Shown: positions 27,234 to 35,395 of the stretch, in pieces
How positions within the stretch are numbered: position 1 is the first letter of the stretch
Layout: each line of letters starts with the position of its first letter
DNA from: Halostreptopolyspora alba
Lineage (GTDB): Bacteria > Actinomycetota > Actinomycetes > Streptosporangiales > Streptosporangiaceae
Assembly (NCBI GenBank): GCA_003725585.1
Contig: RJMB01000002.1
Span: forward strand, 248,001 to 312,000
DNA length: 64,000 bases
Direction of reading: 5' to 3'
Translations under genes and position numbers: made by a program
The notes under the pieces: generated by a model
Databases searched by the model: none
What the model saw: the letters and a program-made list of their open reading frames with translations, nothing else
What the model was told of the DNA's origin: nothing

Positions 27234-29432
27234 TCACACCTTCACGGCTATGCCTTCCCGGTCCGCGCTCCAACCGAGTCCGGCGTCTTCCAGCACCCGG
27301 CCGAACTCCTGCTGTTGTGCCAGGTGCCCGTGCACCAGGTGGGTCTGACCGGCCCCCACCTCCCGGGCGATCTCCAGCAGCCCGCGGCGATCGGCGTGGG
27401 CGGACAGGCGCATTCCGTTCAGCCCTGGCCGCCCGGAGGTGACCACCGAGGTCTGTTCGATGAGTTGGGTGGCTTCCAGGGTGGGAGCCACCAGAACCGC
27501 CCGGGTCGCCGCGGCCCAGGCCAGGAGGCGGTCGGCGGGTTCGGTTGGGAGATCATCGCACAGGAGTTGCGCGCGTTCACGGAACGCTTCGGCCATGGGG
27601 CCTGTGCTGTCCTGGATTTTCTCGGCGCAGGCGGCCACATAGCGGGTGGTGGCCGCGTTCTCTGGTGCCTCGGCGGCCCGTTTCAGCCAGGCGGCGAGGC
27701 CGAACCGGTGCTGCTCCATGGCCGTGCGTTCGAGTTCCCCCGCGATTTCGCTGCGGGGGTCGGTGGCCGCGGGTGCCGAAGGCATCGACGGTGACGGCGC
27801 GGCCGCCTCGGTCGGCGTGGCGGCCGGTGCGGAGCCGTGAGACGGGACGGCGGTGCTCGCGTCGGCTTCCTGCGGTGGGGTGGCGTCCGGCTCGGCGGAG
27901 GGCGCCGGTGTCGGCTCTTCCGGCGGGGCCGGGGTTTCGGTGTCTTGTCCCGTTTCGCGGGCCAGTGCGGCGTCGAGGTCGGCGAGCGCGTCCTCGGAGG
28001 GGGTGCCGGCGGGGGTGTCGTCGCCGGCGGTTGGGGGATCCTCTGTTGCGGGCTCCGCGGAGGGCGGGGCCGCGGCTCCCAGTGTCAGCTGGCCGTGCAT
28101 GGCGGCCATCACCGCGGAGTGCCAGGAGGCCGGGGTCTGGGCCATGACCCGTTGGAGGAGTTCGGCGCAGGCGGAATCGTAGGGATCCTGCTCGGTGCGG
28201 TCCACCAGTTCGGCGAGCAGGCGCAGCCGCTCGGTGACGTTTTCGTCGTTATCCGCGGAGTTCGCCGCCTCCCGTATCTCCGTGAGTGCCGGCGCCACGC
28301 CTTCGGGCCCCTCCAGGGCGGCGAAGCGCGAGCGGATGCCGGCGTGTTTACGATGCTCGCGGGCCCGGCCGAGTTCGGCCTCCAGTTCGTCCAGGGATGC
28401 GGCGGGGGTCTCGGCGCCGGTGACGGCACGCAGCTTGAGCTTGTGCCCGAGCCGGTCCATGTCTCCGGCCAGCGCGCCGATTCGATCGAGGGCGGCCTGT
28501 TCGGGACGGCAGCCTCGGGTGAGAGTGTCGTGGATGGTGCGGGCTGAATCGGTGGCCTCGGCGAAGGCGGAACGCAGCCGGGTGAGCGCGTCGGTCAACT
28601 CGTCGATGTCGGGGGCGCGGTCGTCGGAGTGCGTCGCGGGTGCGGGGTCAGTCATGGTGGCGGTGGTGTCTCCGTGCGGGGTGGAGGTGGCGGGGTGCGA
28701 CGTGTCCGTAGATTCGTGCTGCGGAGGTGTCGTGCCGATCCGTTTCATGGCGGTCTTGCCCGTTTCGACCAAGTCGGGCAGCGAGGCGGGAGCGGCGGGA
28801 AGCGCGCTGGTGCGTTCCCGCATTGCGGCCCAGAACGAGGCTAGGACCTCGGCGACCTCAGGCGGGACTGCCGGGTCCGCCAGTAACAGGGCCACGGCCA
28901 TCGGGGGTGCGGGGCGGCAGCTCACGAGGGTGGCCGCCAAGGCGGCCAACCGCATCGCATCGGGCAGGTGCGCTGTGTCACTCAGGGTGACGGCCGACGT
29001 GGGATGGGTTTCTGCGGTCGTGTGGGCGCTGTCGTGTCCGGTCAGCAGTGAGGCGCAGGCGCGTGCGTCCAATCCCAGTCCCCGAGGTGCGCGCACCAGG
29101 GCGGTCACCGGCGGGGCCAGCATCAGCAGCTCCCGGTTCCGGTTGTGCTCTGGAGACCGGTACAGGCGCTCGTGTACCCGCTTCGCCGCGTCCATGCTGG
29201 GTGGACGGCCGTTGAGGTAGCTGCGCGCGAAACGCGGCGGCAGCGCCCGCAGGGTGTCATGCAGCTGTTTGATGTCCAGCCGCGGCACGGCGCGCACGTG
29301 TTCCGCGGAGAGGTGGTCCTGGTCGGCAAGGTCGCTGCCGAGCTCGGACTGGAACGCGGCGTCGCATCCGGGTTCGCAGGTGTGGGAGAGGCAGTGCTGG
29401 TCGCAGTCGTGCTCGTGTCGCCGCTCCGCCAT
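27234..29432 (-). CDS. Unrecognised 732-residue protein with Cys/His N-terminus and MBL-type C-terminal motif
   Basis: No family recognised over its length. Residues 6-23 (HEHDCDQHCLSHTCEPGC) form a Cys/His cluster that could bind zinc. Residues 25-210 are helical, 215-290 low-complexity, 290-450 helical with likely coiled coil (DELEAELGRAREHRKHAGIR), 450-570 a long Pro/Ala/Thr/Glu linker, and 570-660 helical (ERTAMEQHRFGLAAWLKRAA). The last 70 residues carry RLSAHADRRGLLEIAREVGA followed by THLVHGH, which looks like the C-terminal AHAD...VHG motif of metallo-beta-lactamase RNases, but no HxHxDH domain precedes it. ATG at 29432 after GAGG. Lies beside McrBC. Confidence 0.7.
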   Translation of the reverse strand: MAERRHEHDCDQHCLSHTCEPGCDAAFQSELGSDLADQDHLSAEHVRAVPRLDIKQLHDTLRALPPRFARSYLNGRPPSMDAAKRVHERLYRSPEHNRNRELLMLAPPVTALVRAPRGLGLDARACASLLTGHDSAHTTAETHPTSAVTLSDTAHLPDAMRLAALAATLVSCRPAPPMAVALLLADPAVPPEVAEVLASFWAAMRERTSALPAAPASLPDLVETGKTAMKRIGTTPPQHESTDTSHPATSTPHGDTTATMTDPAPATHSDDRAPDIDELTDALTRLRSAFAEATDSARTIHDTLTRGCRPEQAALDRIGALAGDMDRLGHKLKLRAVTGAETPAASLDELEAELGRAREHRKHAGIRSRFAALEGPEGVAPALTEIREAANSADNDENVTERLRLLAELVDRTEQDPYDSACAELLQRVMAQTPASWHSAVMAAMHGQLTLGAAAPPSAEPATEDPPTAGDDTPAGTPSEDALADLDAALARETGQDTETPAPPEEPTPAPSAEPDATPPQEADASTAVPSHGSAPAATPTEAAAPSPSMPSAPAATDPRSEIAGELERTAMEQHRFGLAAWLKRAAEAPENAATTRYVAACAEKIQDSTGPMAEAFRERAQLLCDDLPTEPADRLLAWAAATRAVLVAPTLEATQLIEQTSVVTSGRPGLNGMRLSAHADRRGLLEIAREVGAGQTHLVHGHLAQQQEFGRVLEDAGLGWSADREGIAVKV

Positions 29433-29570
29433 CGAGCCTCGCCTTCGCCCGCTGTGTGCCGGATTCTGTGCGTGGGTACGACCGCGGCAGTGCGCAGACG
29501 CCGGTGCGTCGGCGGATTCCCGACGCGTTTCCCGCACATCCACGGCGATATTGTCACGGATTTCGGTGAT

Positions 29571-29690
29571 TCATCCCGTTAAAACAGGAAAGTTGGACGG
29601 CCAATGGTCGAATGCGGCCAGCGCCCGCGTGAGCCCGCCGATCGAGCGGGGCTCGCCGTCGGCCATCACCGCGTTCTTGCTGGTGGCGAC
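29571..29690 (-). pseudogene. Fragment of an AlkZ-like winged-helix glycosylase gene
   Basis: The minus strand reads NAVMADGEPRSIGGLTRALA, matching AVMADGEPRSTAELARALT of the intact gene at 35396-36493. At DNA level 29642-29672 and 36091-36121 agree at 30 of 31 bases. Only about 40 codons remain, ended by a stop at 29571. Confidence 0.6.
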
Positions 29691-29699
29691 CCTGGCATA

Positions 29700-29852
29700 T
29701 CAGACTGGCTGGCTGACCTCTTGCTCGCGACGGGCCCGTTCCTCGGGCAGGGCCGCGACCAACGTGTCCTTAAGCAGCGAGTGGGACGTCTCGGCCATGG
29801 CGTTGTTGTAGAAGTCGCCGGTGGTGCCCAGCTTCGCGAACGCCCGGCGCGG
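29700..29852 (-). mobile_element. IS3/IS481-type transposase C-terminal remnant
   Basis: Read on the minus strand: KLGTTGDFYNNAMAETSHSL, then LKDTLVAALPEERARREQEV and a stop at 29700. GD-Y-NAMAE with the catalytic Glu is the end of the rve integrase core in IS3-like transposases. It begins at the base after the mcrC stop codon, so an insertion and later deletion have cut whatever followed mcrC. Confidence 0.6.
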
Positions 29853-31076
29853 CTAATCCAGCTGCGCTATTCTCCCGCACATGCGTTCGGCGACGTGGGC
29901 GGTTTGCGCCAGCACCTCGTCGGGGGAGCGATCCAGGTCGAGGACGTGCTGGTGGACAGTGATCCCGGAACTGCCGGCGATGCGGTGGATCCGGGGTGCG
30001 GATCCCGTGCCGGCGGCGTAGACGAGGTGGCCCTCGGCCAGGTCCAGCGCGGTGCAGTAGGCCAGCACCTGGTAGATATCGGAGTCGGTGCCGTTGGTTG
30101 TGGCGGTTTTGTACTTGGCGTCGGCGATGGCCGCCGGTACCGGTCGGCCTCCGGGCCCCTGCTGGTAGTACACCAGGTCTGGGCGCAGTTGCATGGTCCG
30201 TGCGCGGTCGAGGTGGTAGCCGGTGTCCTGATGGTGGCAGTGGCCGTCGTAGGGGGTCAGGGCGTCGGCGAGCGCCCGGGTCACAAAGTCCTCGAAGATC
30301 TGCCACATGCGCAGCATCAGGCCGTCGACGCGGATACCGTGTGGCTGATCCAGTTCGTAGGAGCCGCCGCGCAGCACGAGTTCGGCCAGGCGCAGCGCCC
30401 CCTGGTAACGGGAGTTGAGGCGGCTGGGCCGCCAGTGCGGCAGCGGCCGGCCGGGCACCAGTGCGGATACACCGTCTAACCGGGCCGCCACCCGGTGCAG
30501 CAGGCCCCGCGTAGTGGCCTCAAGCCCGCTCAGGCGCAGCAGCCGGCGGGTGGCGCCGAGCAGGATCTGGTTTTCCGGGATGTCGGGGGAGTAGTCGTCG
30601 TAGACCACCTCGACCGGCAGCGGCGCGCCGAAGCGCCTGCGCATCTGCTCGGATTCGCGGATCCGACCGCGGATAACCGGCAACGCCTCTTCCACCGTGT
30701 GATAGCCCAGCAGGACTCCTTGGGCGAGTGCGCGATCGGCCATGCGGGCGAACGCGAAGGCGATCGCTGGTAGCAGGTCGAGGTGCTCCCGCGCGTCGAC
30801 GGGGTTCCGTTGCCAGAGGAGGCCGTTCTGGGCGTAACCGAGCAGGAACAACACGCGCCGGATGGGGAGCTTGGGGGCGATTCGCAGTTCGACGTCCGCA
30901 TCCCTGGTTGCCACGCGCGCGGCGCCGACCAGGCCTTTGTCGGCGGTGAGCGTCCAGGTGCCGGCCGGGTCGGGTTTGAGGGACACAAGGTCGCACGTCA
31001 CCAGCGCCGCCGCTTGTTCAGCGGTCAGCCCGACCCCGGTCAGGGGGCGGTATTCGGTCAATTCGATTGGGGTCAT
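29853..31076 (-). CDS. mcrC: McrC, nuclease subunit of McrBC-type restriction
   Basis: A 407-residue partner of McrB that cuts DNA carrying modified cytosines (type IV restriction). The C-terminal PD-(D/E)xK nuclease site is visible as LRPDLVYYQQ (about residue 305) and AAIADAKYKT (about 322-331). The N-terminal half (LGYAQNGLLWQRNPVDAREH; VVYDDYSPDIPENQILLGA) is the standard McrC region. The ATG at 31076 overlaps the mcrB stop (ATGA), so the pair is co-translated. Intact, though its downstream neighbour has been lost. Confidence 0.92.
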   Translation of the reverse strand: MTPIELTEYRPLTGVGLTAEQAAALVTCDLVSLKPDPAGTWTLTADKGLVGAARVATRDADVELRIAPKLPIRRVLFLLGYAQNGLLWQRNPVDAREHLDLLPAIAFAFARMADRALAQGVLLGYHTVEEALPVIRGRIRESEQMRRRFGAPLPVEVVYDDYSPDIPENQILLGATRRLLRLSGLEATTRGLLHRVAARLDGVSALVPGRPLPHWRPSRLNSRYQGALRLAELVLRGGSYELDQPHGIRVDGLMLRMWQIFEDFVTRALADALTPYDGHCHHQDTGYHLDRARTMQLRPDLVYYQQGPGGRPVPAAIADAKYKTATTNGTDSDIYQVLAYCTALDLAEGHLVYAAGTGSAPRIHRIAGSSGITVHQHVLDLDRSPDEVLAQTAHVAERMCGRIAQLD

Positions 31077-33178
31077 GCCGGCGCCGTACTGTCGTTCAGG
31101 CCCAGGTACCTGCGCAGCGCCGCCAGACCGTACAGCTCTTCGATGTCCAGGCCGTCGCCGTAGTGGTGCTCTTCCAGCAGGGGGAGGATCTGGTGGCGCC
31201 ACACTCGTTCCAGGCCGCGCGGGTGGGTGTGGACCGACTCACGCATCAGATACGAGGGGCCGATGCGGAAGTCGCGGTCTGTGATGCGGTTGTTGAGCTC
31301 GGCCAGGAGTCGGGCCGCGTCGTCGGGCAGGCCGTGGCGGGCCAGCCAGCGTGCAAGGAGAGCGTCGGTGGGCCAGGTGCTGGGGTGTAGTTCCATGAAC
31401 CAGAACCGGCGGCGCATGGCCGCGTCGACGAGCGCGATGGAGCGGTCGGCGGTGTTCATTGTGGCGAGGACGACGATGTTCTTCGGCAGGGTGAAGCCGT
31501 CTCCCTGGTCGGAGCCGTAGAGCAGGTTCACTGATTTGCTGCGGTACTCCAACAGGAAGTACAGCTCACCGAAGATCTTGGCGAGGTTGCCGCGGTTGAT
31601 CTCGTCGATGATCAGCACGAACGGTTCGCCGGGGTGCTTGCGGGCGGCGTCGGCCAGGGTGCGCAGTGGCCCCGGGGTGAGCTCGAAGGACATCCCGTGC
31701 CCGTCGGGGTCCTGTCGGGGGCGGTAGCCCTCGAAGAAGTCCTCGTAGGAGTAGGCGGGGTGGAACTGGACGAGCTGGGTGTTCTCCGGTTTGCCGCCGG
31801 TGAGGTGCTTGGCCAACTCCTGGGCGACGTAGGTCTTTCCGGTGCCGGGCGGGCCGTAGAAGATCAGCTGCGGCCGGTCGCGCAGTAGGTCAACGCATTC
31901 CTGTAGCCAGCCCTGGTCGAACAGGAGCGCCTCGGCGAGTTCGGTGTCGGCATCAGGAAGGACGAAGTCGCGTTCGGTGACGGGCTGTTCGGGCTCCTCA
32001 CCGAGCTGTTTTTCCAGGTCGCCGAGGAATTCGGTGAGATCGATGACGGTGGCGTCGGGGTTGGTCAGCCGGTTGGCCGCCGCCTCGGGCAGGTCCTCGA
32101 CGTAGTCGAGCGGATCGCCGGTGTTGTGCCAGGCCACGGTCCGCTGGAGGTTGGCTTTGCCGCCGCTGCTGGCGGTGTATCCGGGCGGCCCGTCGATCAC
32201 GCCGATGTAGACGTCGGCGCCGTCGTTGGTGAGCACGATGTCGCCGGTGCGCATCCGGGTGAGGAAGGCGTGGTATTCGCGGGTGAGCTTGTCACGTTCG
32301 GCGCTGCCGGCGTGAGCATAGCCTTCGTCGACCGCTGGGGCGATCTCCTCGCGGGCGCTTCCCGCAGGGACCTCGCGCAGCCGCGAGGCCGGCAGTGAGC
32401 ATACGCCCTCCGGCAGCCACAGTGAGCGGACCAGGTTCTCGCCCTGGACGCTGGATCCGCGCACCAGCCATGCGCGGCGATTGGGGGTGTCGTCGGTGTC
32501 GGCTTCGGCGTTTGTGTCGGTCAGGTGCTGGGCCAGGTCGGCCTCGGTCAGGCGTCGGTGGCGAGGTGCCTGACCGCCGGGCCCGGTGGTGCCGTCGGCC
32601 TCCAGCAGCGCCTCCACCAGCCGCCGCTCGTCCTCGGTGAGGTGCGCCTCGGCCGGGGGAGTCCCGTTGGCGTCGAGGACACGGTGCCAGCCTTCGGGGC
32701 GGGTGGCGTACAACCGTTGTGCCAGGAGATCTGCGGGAACATTCACCCGGGAGGCGAGTTCGTCCGCTTGTACCCAGGTCCCCTCCGGCAGTGCGGAAAG
32801 GAGGCTCTCGGCCAGCTCGAAACTACTCCGATTGCCGTGCCATGTCTGGTATCGGCGGTGGAGTTCTGCCAACCAGGAGTCGGGGTCAGGGTGGCTGCGC
32901 AGGGCTGCTCGTCCTGCGCCGGTGACATACCAGGTGCCGTTGCCGTCCTTGCGTAGCCAGCCGGCGTTGACCATCCCGGATGAACGCCATTGCAGGAAGA
33001 TGACCGGTCCGCTCGCGGCACGTCCCTGAGTTGCCCAGTCGTCCTCAACCGAGGGGTGGCGTTGCTTGATGCGTTCCCACACGGTGTCCTTGTGCAGTCC
33101 TTCCCCCTCGGGGAGGTCTGCCAGGACCTCGACCGCTGTACGGGCGATGAGGCTGTCGATCCGCTGGCTGGGGGGCAT
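31073..33178 (-). CDS. mcrB: McrB-type AAA+ GTPase with PUA/EVE-like reader region
   Basis: A 701-residue motor that recognises modified DNA and drives McrC. Residues 1-110 resemble the Mrr N-terminal winged helix (VWERIKQRHPSVEDDWATQG). Residues about 225-370 (RTGDIVLTNDGADVYIGVI; RTVAWHN) look like a PUA/EVE-type modified-base reader. The C-terminal AAA+ domain has Walker A GPPGTGKT (about 439), Walker B LIIDEINRG (about 525), MNTADRSIALVDAAMRRRF (about 580). AGGAGA lies five bases before the ATG. Substrate specificity is inference from the reader fold. Confidence 0.9.
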   Translation of the reverse strand: MPPSQRIDSLIARTAVEVLADLPEGEGLHKDTVWERIKQRHPSVEDDWATQGRAASGPVIFLQWRSSGMVNAGWLRKDGNGTWYVTGAGRAALRSHPDPDSWLAELHRRYQTWHGNRSSFELAESLLSALPEGTWVQADELASRVNVPADLLAQRLYATRPEGWHRVLDANGTPPAEAHLTEDERRLVEALLEADGTTGPGGQAPRHRRLTEADLAQHLTDTNAEADTDDTPNRRAWLVRGSSVQGENLVRSLWLPEGVCSLPASRLREVPAGSAREEIAPAVDEGYAHAGSAERDKLTREYHAFLTRMRTGDIVLTNDGADVYIGVIDGPPGYTASSGGKANLQRTVAWHNTGDPLDYVEDLPEAAANRLTNPDATVIDLTEFLGDLEKQLGEEPEQPVTERDFVLPDADTELAEALLFDQGWLQECVDLLRDRPQLIFYGPPGTGKTYVAQELAKHLTGGKPENTQLVQFHPAYSYEDFFEGYRPRQDPDGHGMSFELTPGPLRTLADAARKHPGEPFVLIIDEINRGNLAKIFGELYFLLEYRSKSVNLLYGSDQGDGFTLPKNIVVLATMNTADRSIALVDAAMRRRFWFMELHPSTWPTDALLARWLARHGLPDDAARLLAELNNRITDRDFRIGPSYLMRESVHTHPRGLERVWRHQILPLLEEHHYGDGLDIEELYGLAALRRYLGLNDSTAPA

Positions 33179-33190
33179 CGATTCTCCTAA

Positions 33191-33422
33191 TCAGCCGAAC
33201 GCGTGGTGGACGACGAAGCGTGGGCTCTCATCGTGCCCGAGGGCGGCGACAGTTCCGCCGCCGTGGCGGGCGATCAGCTCCAATGCGTCCGGGCGTGGGT
33301 TCGGGATCCGGTGTTCGGGCGCGTCACCGTGAAGGACCCTAACCACGCGATACCGCGCCTCCGCGGCGGTTCGGAGGAAACTGGCCGATTCCGGCCTCGG
33401 TGCGAATCCGCCGCGGCATCCG
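33191..33422 (-). pseudogene. C-terminal remnant of an unidentified gene upstream of mcrB
   Basis: An open minus-strand frame without a convincing start reads FLRTAAEARYRVVRVLHGDA, then PEHRIPNPRPDALELIARHG and ends with RFVVHHAFG and TGA at 33191-33193, twelve bases before the mcrB start. The AEARYRVVRV pattern faintly recalls the end of DUF3883-type proteins. The upstream side runs into the HNH gene in another frame, so the gene is truncated. Confidence 0.4.
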
Positions 33423-34361
33423 TCAGGACCGGAAGACGTTGTCGCGGTGCCATTCGACGAATTCGCGGTGGGGACGATCGGGCCGCCGTTCCGGCACGGA
33501 GAGACGGCAGCCGTCGCGGTCGTAGAACCAGTCGGTGTCGTCGAAGTCCCTGCGCAGCCGTGGGCTCACCAGCAGGCGGTGCTCGGTGTCCAGCCCGAGG
33601 TATCCCCGGTCGAACATGGTGTGAATGTCCGAGCGCAGCAGAATGCCGTTGTCGGTGCGGTGCTCGCCGCCCGCGGGCAGCGGCCGGATGTGTGCGGCCT
33701 GGAGCGCGGGGCGGATCGCGCTTCCCGTGACGGCGCAGCGCGCGCCGTAGGCGTGCAGCACGACCGCCTTGAACGAGTCCTGGCCGCGCCGAACGGGCCT
33801 CGGCTTCGGCTCGCCGTAGACCGGCCCGGAGCGGTGCCACGGCTTGGACTCGTCGATGTCGAACAGCACGCGGCCGCCGCCCGCGCCGACCCGGTGGAAG
33901 TAGTCGGCATAGCGCGCGTCTTTGGCCAGGTCGTAGGTCTTGCCCTGGACGATGTAGCGGATATCGAAATCCGGTGGAGGATCGGCCGGCGCGTCCGCCG
34001 GAAGGAAGAACGGGTCGTGCAGGAAGATGCAGGCGATGATCGGGTCGTCATCGTCGGCCATGGCCTCCTTGCGGTAGCGGCTGATGCGCTCGCGCATCTG
34101 CCCGAGGGTCGCCGCTCCGTTGCCTTCGTCCAGCAGCTCCCACGCCTCCGACACTCGCAGGTGCGCGTAGCCGCTGAAGAAGGCCCCGCCCACCACGCTG
34201 TTGTGCGGAGCGTGGGTCTTGAACAGGAACGGCTCCCCGACATCGATGCGTTTGAATTCCCGCAGGTCGGACGGCTTCCAGAAGTTGATCTCCGTGATCT
34301 CCGGGTGCTCGGCGAGGTAGCGGTACCAGTCGTCGTCGGTGATTCCGACATATCCCTTCAT
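33423..34361 (-). CDS. HNH endonuclease with N-terminal PUA/EVE-like domain
   Basis: A 312-residue nuclease. The C-terminal HNH site reads GARCAVTGSAIRPALQAAHI, then LPAGGEHRTDNGILLRSDIH (about residues 205-250), giving CxxxG, AAHI and NGILL...H. The N-terminus (YVGITDDDWYRYLAEHPEIT; GEPFLFKTHAP; VVGGAFFSGYAHL) resembles a PUA/EVE-type base reader. This layout is that of modification-dependent restriction enzymes in actinobacteria. The ATG at 34361 is preceded by CATAAT and seven bases, with no ribosome site. Confidence 0.82.
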   Translation of the reverse strand: MKGYVGITDDDWYRYLAEHPEITEINFWKPSDLREFKRIDVGEPFLFKTHAPHNSVVGGAFFSGYAHLRVSEAWELLDEGNGAATLGQMRERISRYRKEAMADDDDPIIACIFLHDPFFLPADAPADPPPDFDIRYIVQGKTYDLAKDARYADYFHRVGAGGGRVLFDIDESKPWHRSGPVYGEPKPRPVRRGQDSFKAVVLHAYGARCAVTGSAIRPALQAAHIRPLPAGGEHRTDNGILLRSDIHTMFDRGYLGLDTEHRLLVSPRLRRDFDDTDWFYDRDGCRLSVPERRPDRPHREFVEWHRDNVFRS

Positions 34362-34515
34362 CACGGGAATTATGCCTGCCGTGGGAGATGGTGTCGCAAA
34401 GCCGTGGACGCGCGGGGGCGGGCTCGACGTTGGAGCGTCGCGGAGACCGGGCGGTGGGCCCGGAAGCCCCCACCGCCCCGGCGATGGGGTCGGGTTCGGG
34501 GGCGATGGCATCCAG

Positions 34516-35285
34516 CTAGGTGTGATGTTCGGGGAGGTTGGTAACGCGGCTGGCGGGTGTGTGGCCGCTGATCCCGGTGTGGGCGGTGGTAGTTGTACCA
34601 GTCCAACCAATCGGGAAACACGGTCTGGCGTTGGGTTTCTGAGGTGTAGGGCCGCTGTTAGGCCCACTCCTGCAGCAGGGTCAGGTGGAAGCGTTCGACC
34701 TTGCCGTTGGTCTGGGGCCGCCAGGGCCGGGTCCAGCGCGGGCCGATGCTCAGCTCCCGGCAGGTGGTGCGCCAGGTGGTCTTGGTGTAGGCCCAGGCGT
34801 TGTCGGTCAGTACCCGCTGGACGGTGATGCCGCGCTGGGCGAACCACGCGGTTGCCCGTCTCAGGAAGCCGGCGCAGGTGGGGCCTTCTCGTCGGTCAGG
34901 ATCTCGGTGTGGGCCAGGCGGGAGTGGTCGTCCAGGGCGGTGTGCAGGAACAGGTACCCCCGGCCGCGGCCGTCGGTGTTCTTGTTGGCGCGCCCGGCAG
35001 CCCGGCCCAGCGCCTTGTGGCCGCCGTCGGGGATGCGGCCGAGTTTCTTGACGTCGATGTGGACCAGGTCGCCGGGGTGGGCGCGCTCAAAGCGGCGCAC
35101 CGGGCCCCGGTGGCCCGGTCGCAGGCCGCCAGCGGCGCCATGCCGCGGTGGGACAGGACGCGGTGGCAGGTGGCGGGGGCGGTGCCGGTGGCCGTGGCCA
35201 GCCGCAACGGTCCCAGGCGGTGCTCCCGGCGCAGCCGCAGAATCGCGGCTTCGGTGGCGGCGGGGGTCCGGGTCGGACTGTGGTG
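34516..35285 (-). mobile_element. IS481-family transposase, decayed
   Basis: Minus-strand pieces in order: RTPAATEAAILRLRREHRLG, RRFERAHPGDLVHIDVKKLG, YLFLHTALDDHSRLAHTEIL, QRGITVQRVLTDNAWAY, RPQTNGKVERFHLTLLQEWA, stop, RPYTSETQRQTVFPDWLDWY. These are the IS481 transposase with its D, D and E residues, but with at least two frameshifts, an internal stop near 34660 and no first 70 residues. It marks the right edge of the defence-like block. Confidence 0.82.
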
Positions 35286-35395
35286 GGGCGGCTGACGTCA
35301 GCGAGAAAGCCCTGGAGAGGAGGGGACGGGCGCACGTGGCATCGCCCGTAGGGGCTACCTTCGACGGTGTGCCGCTGATCCCACCCGATCGGCGC

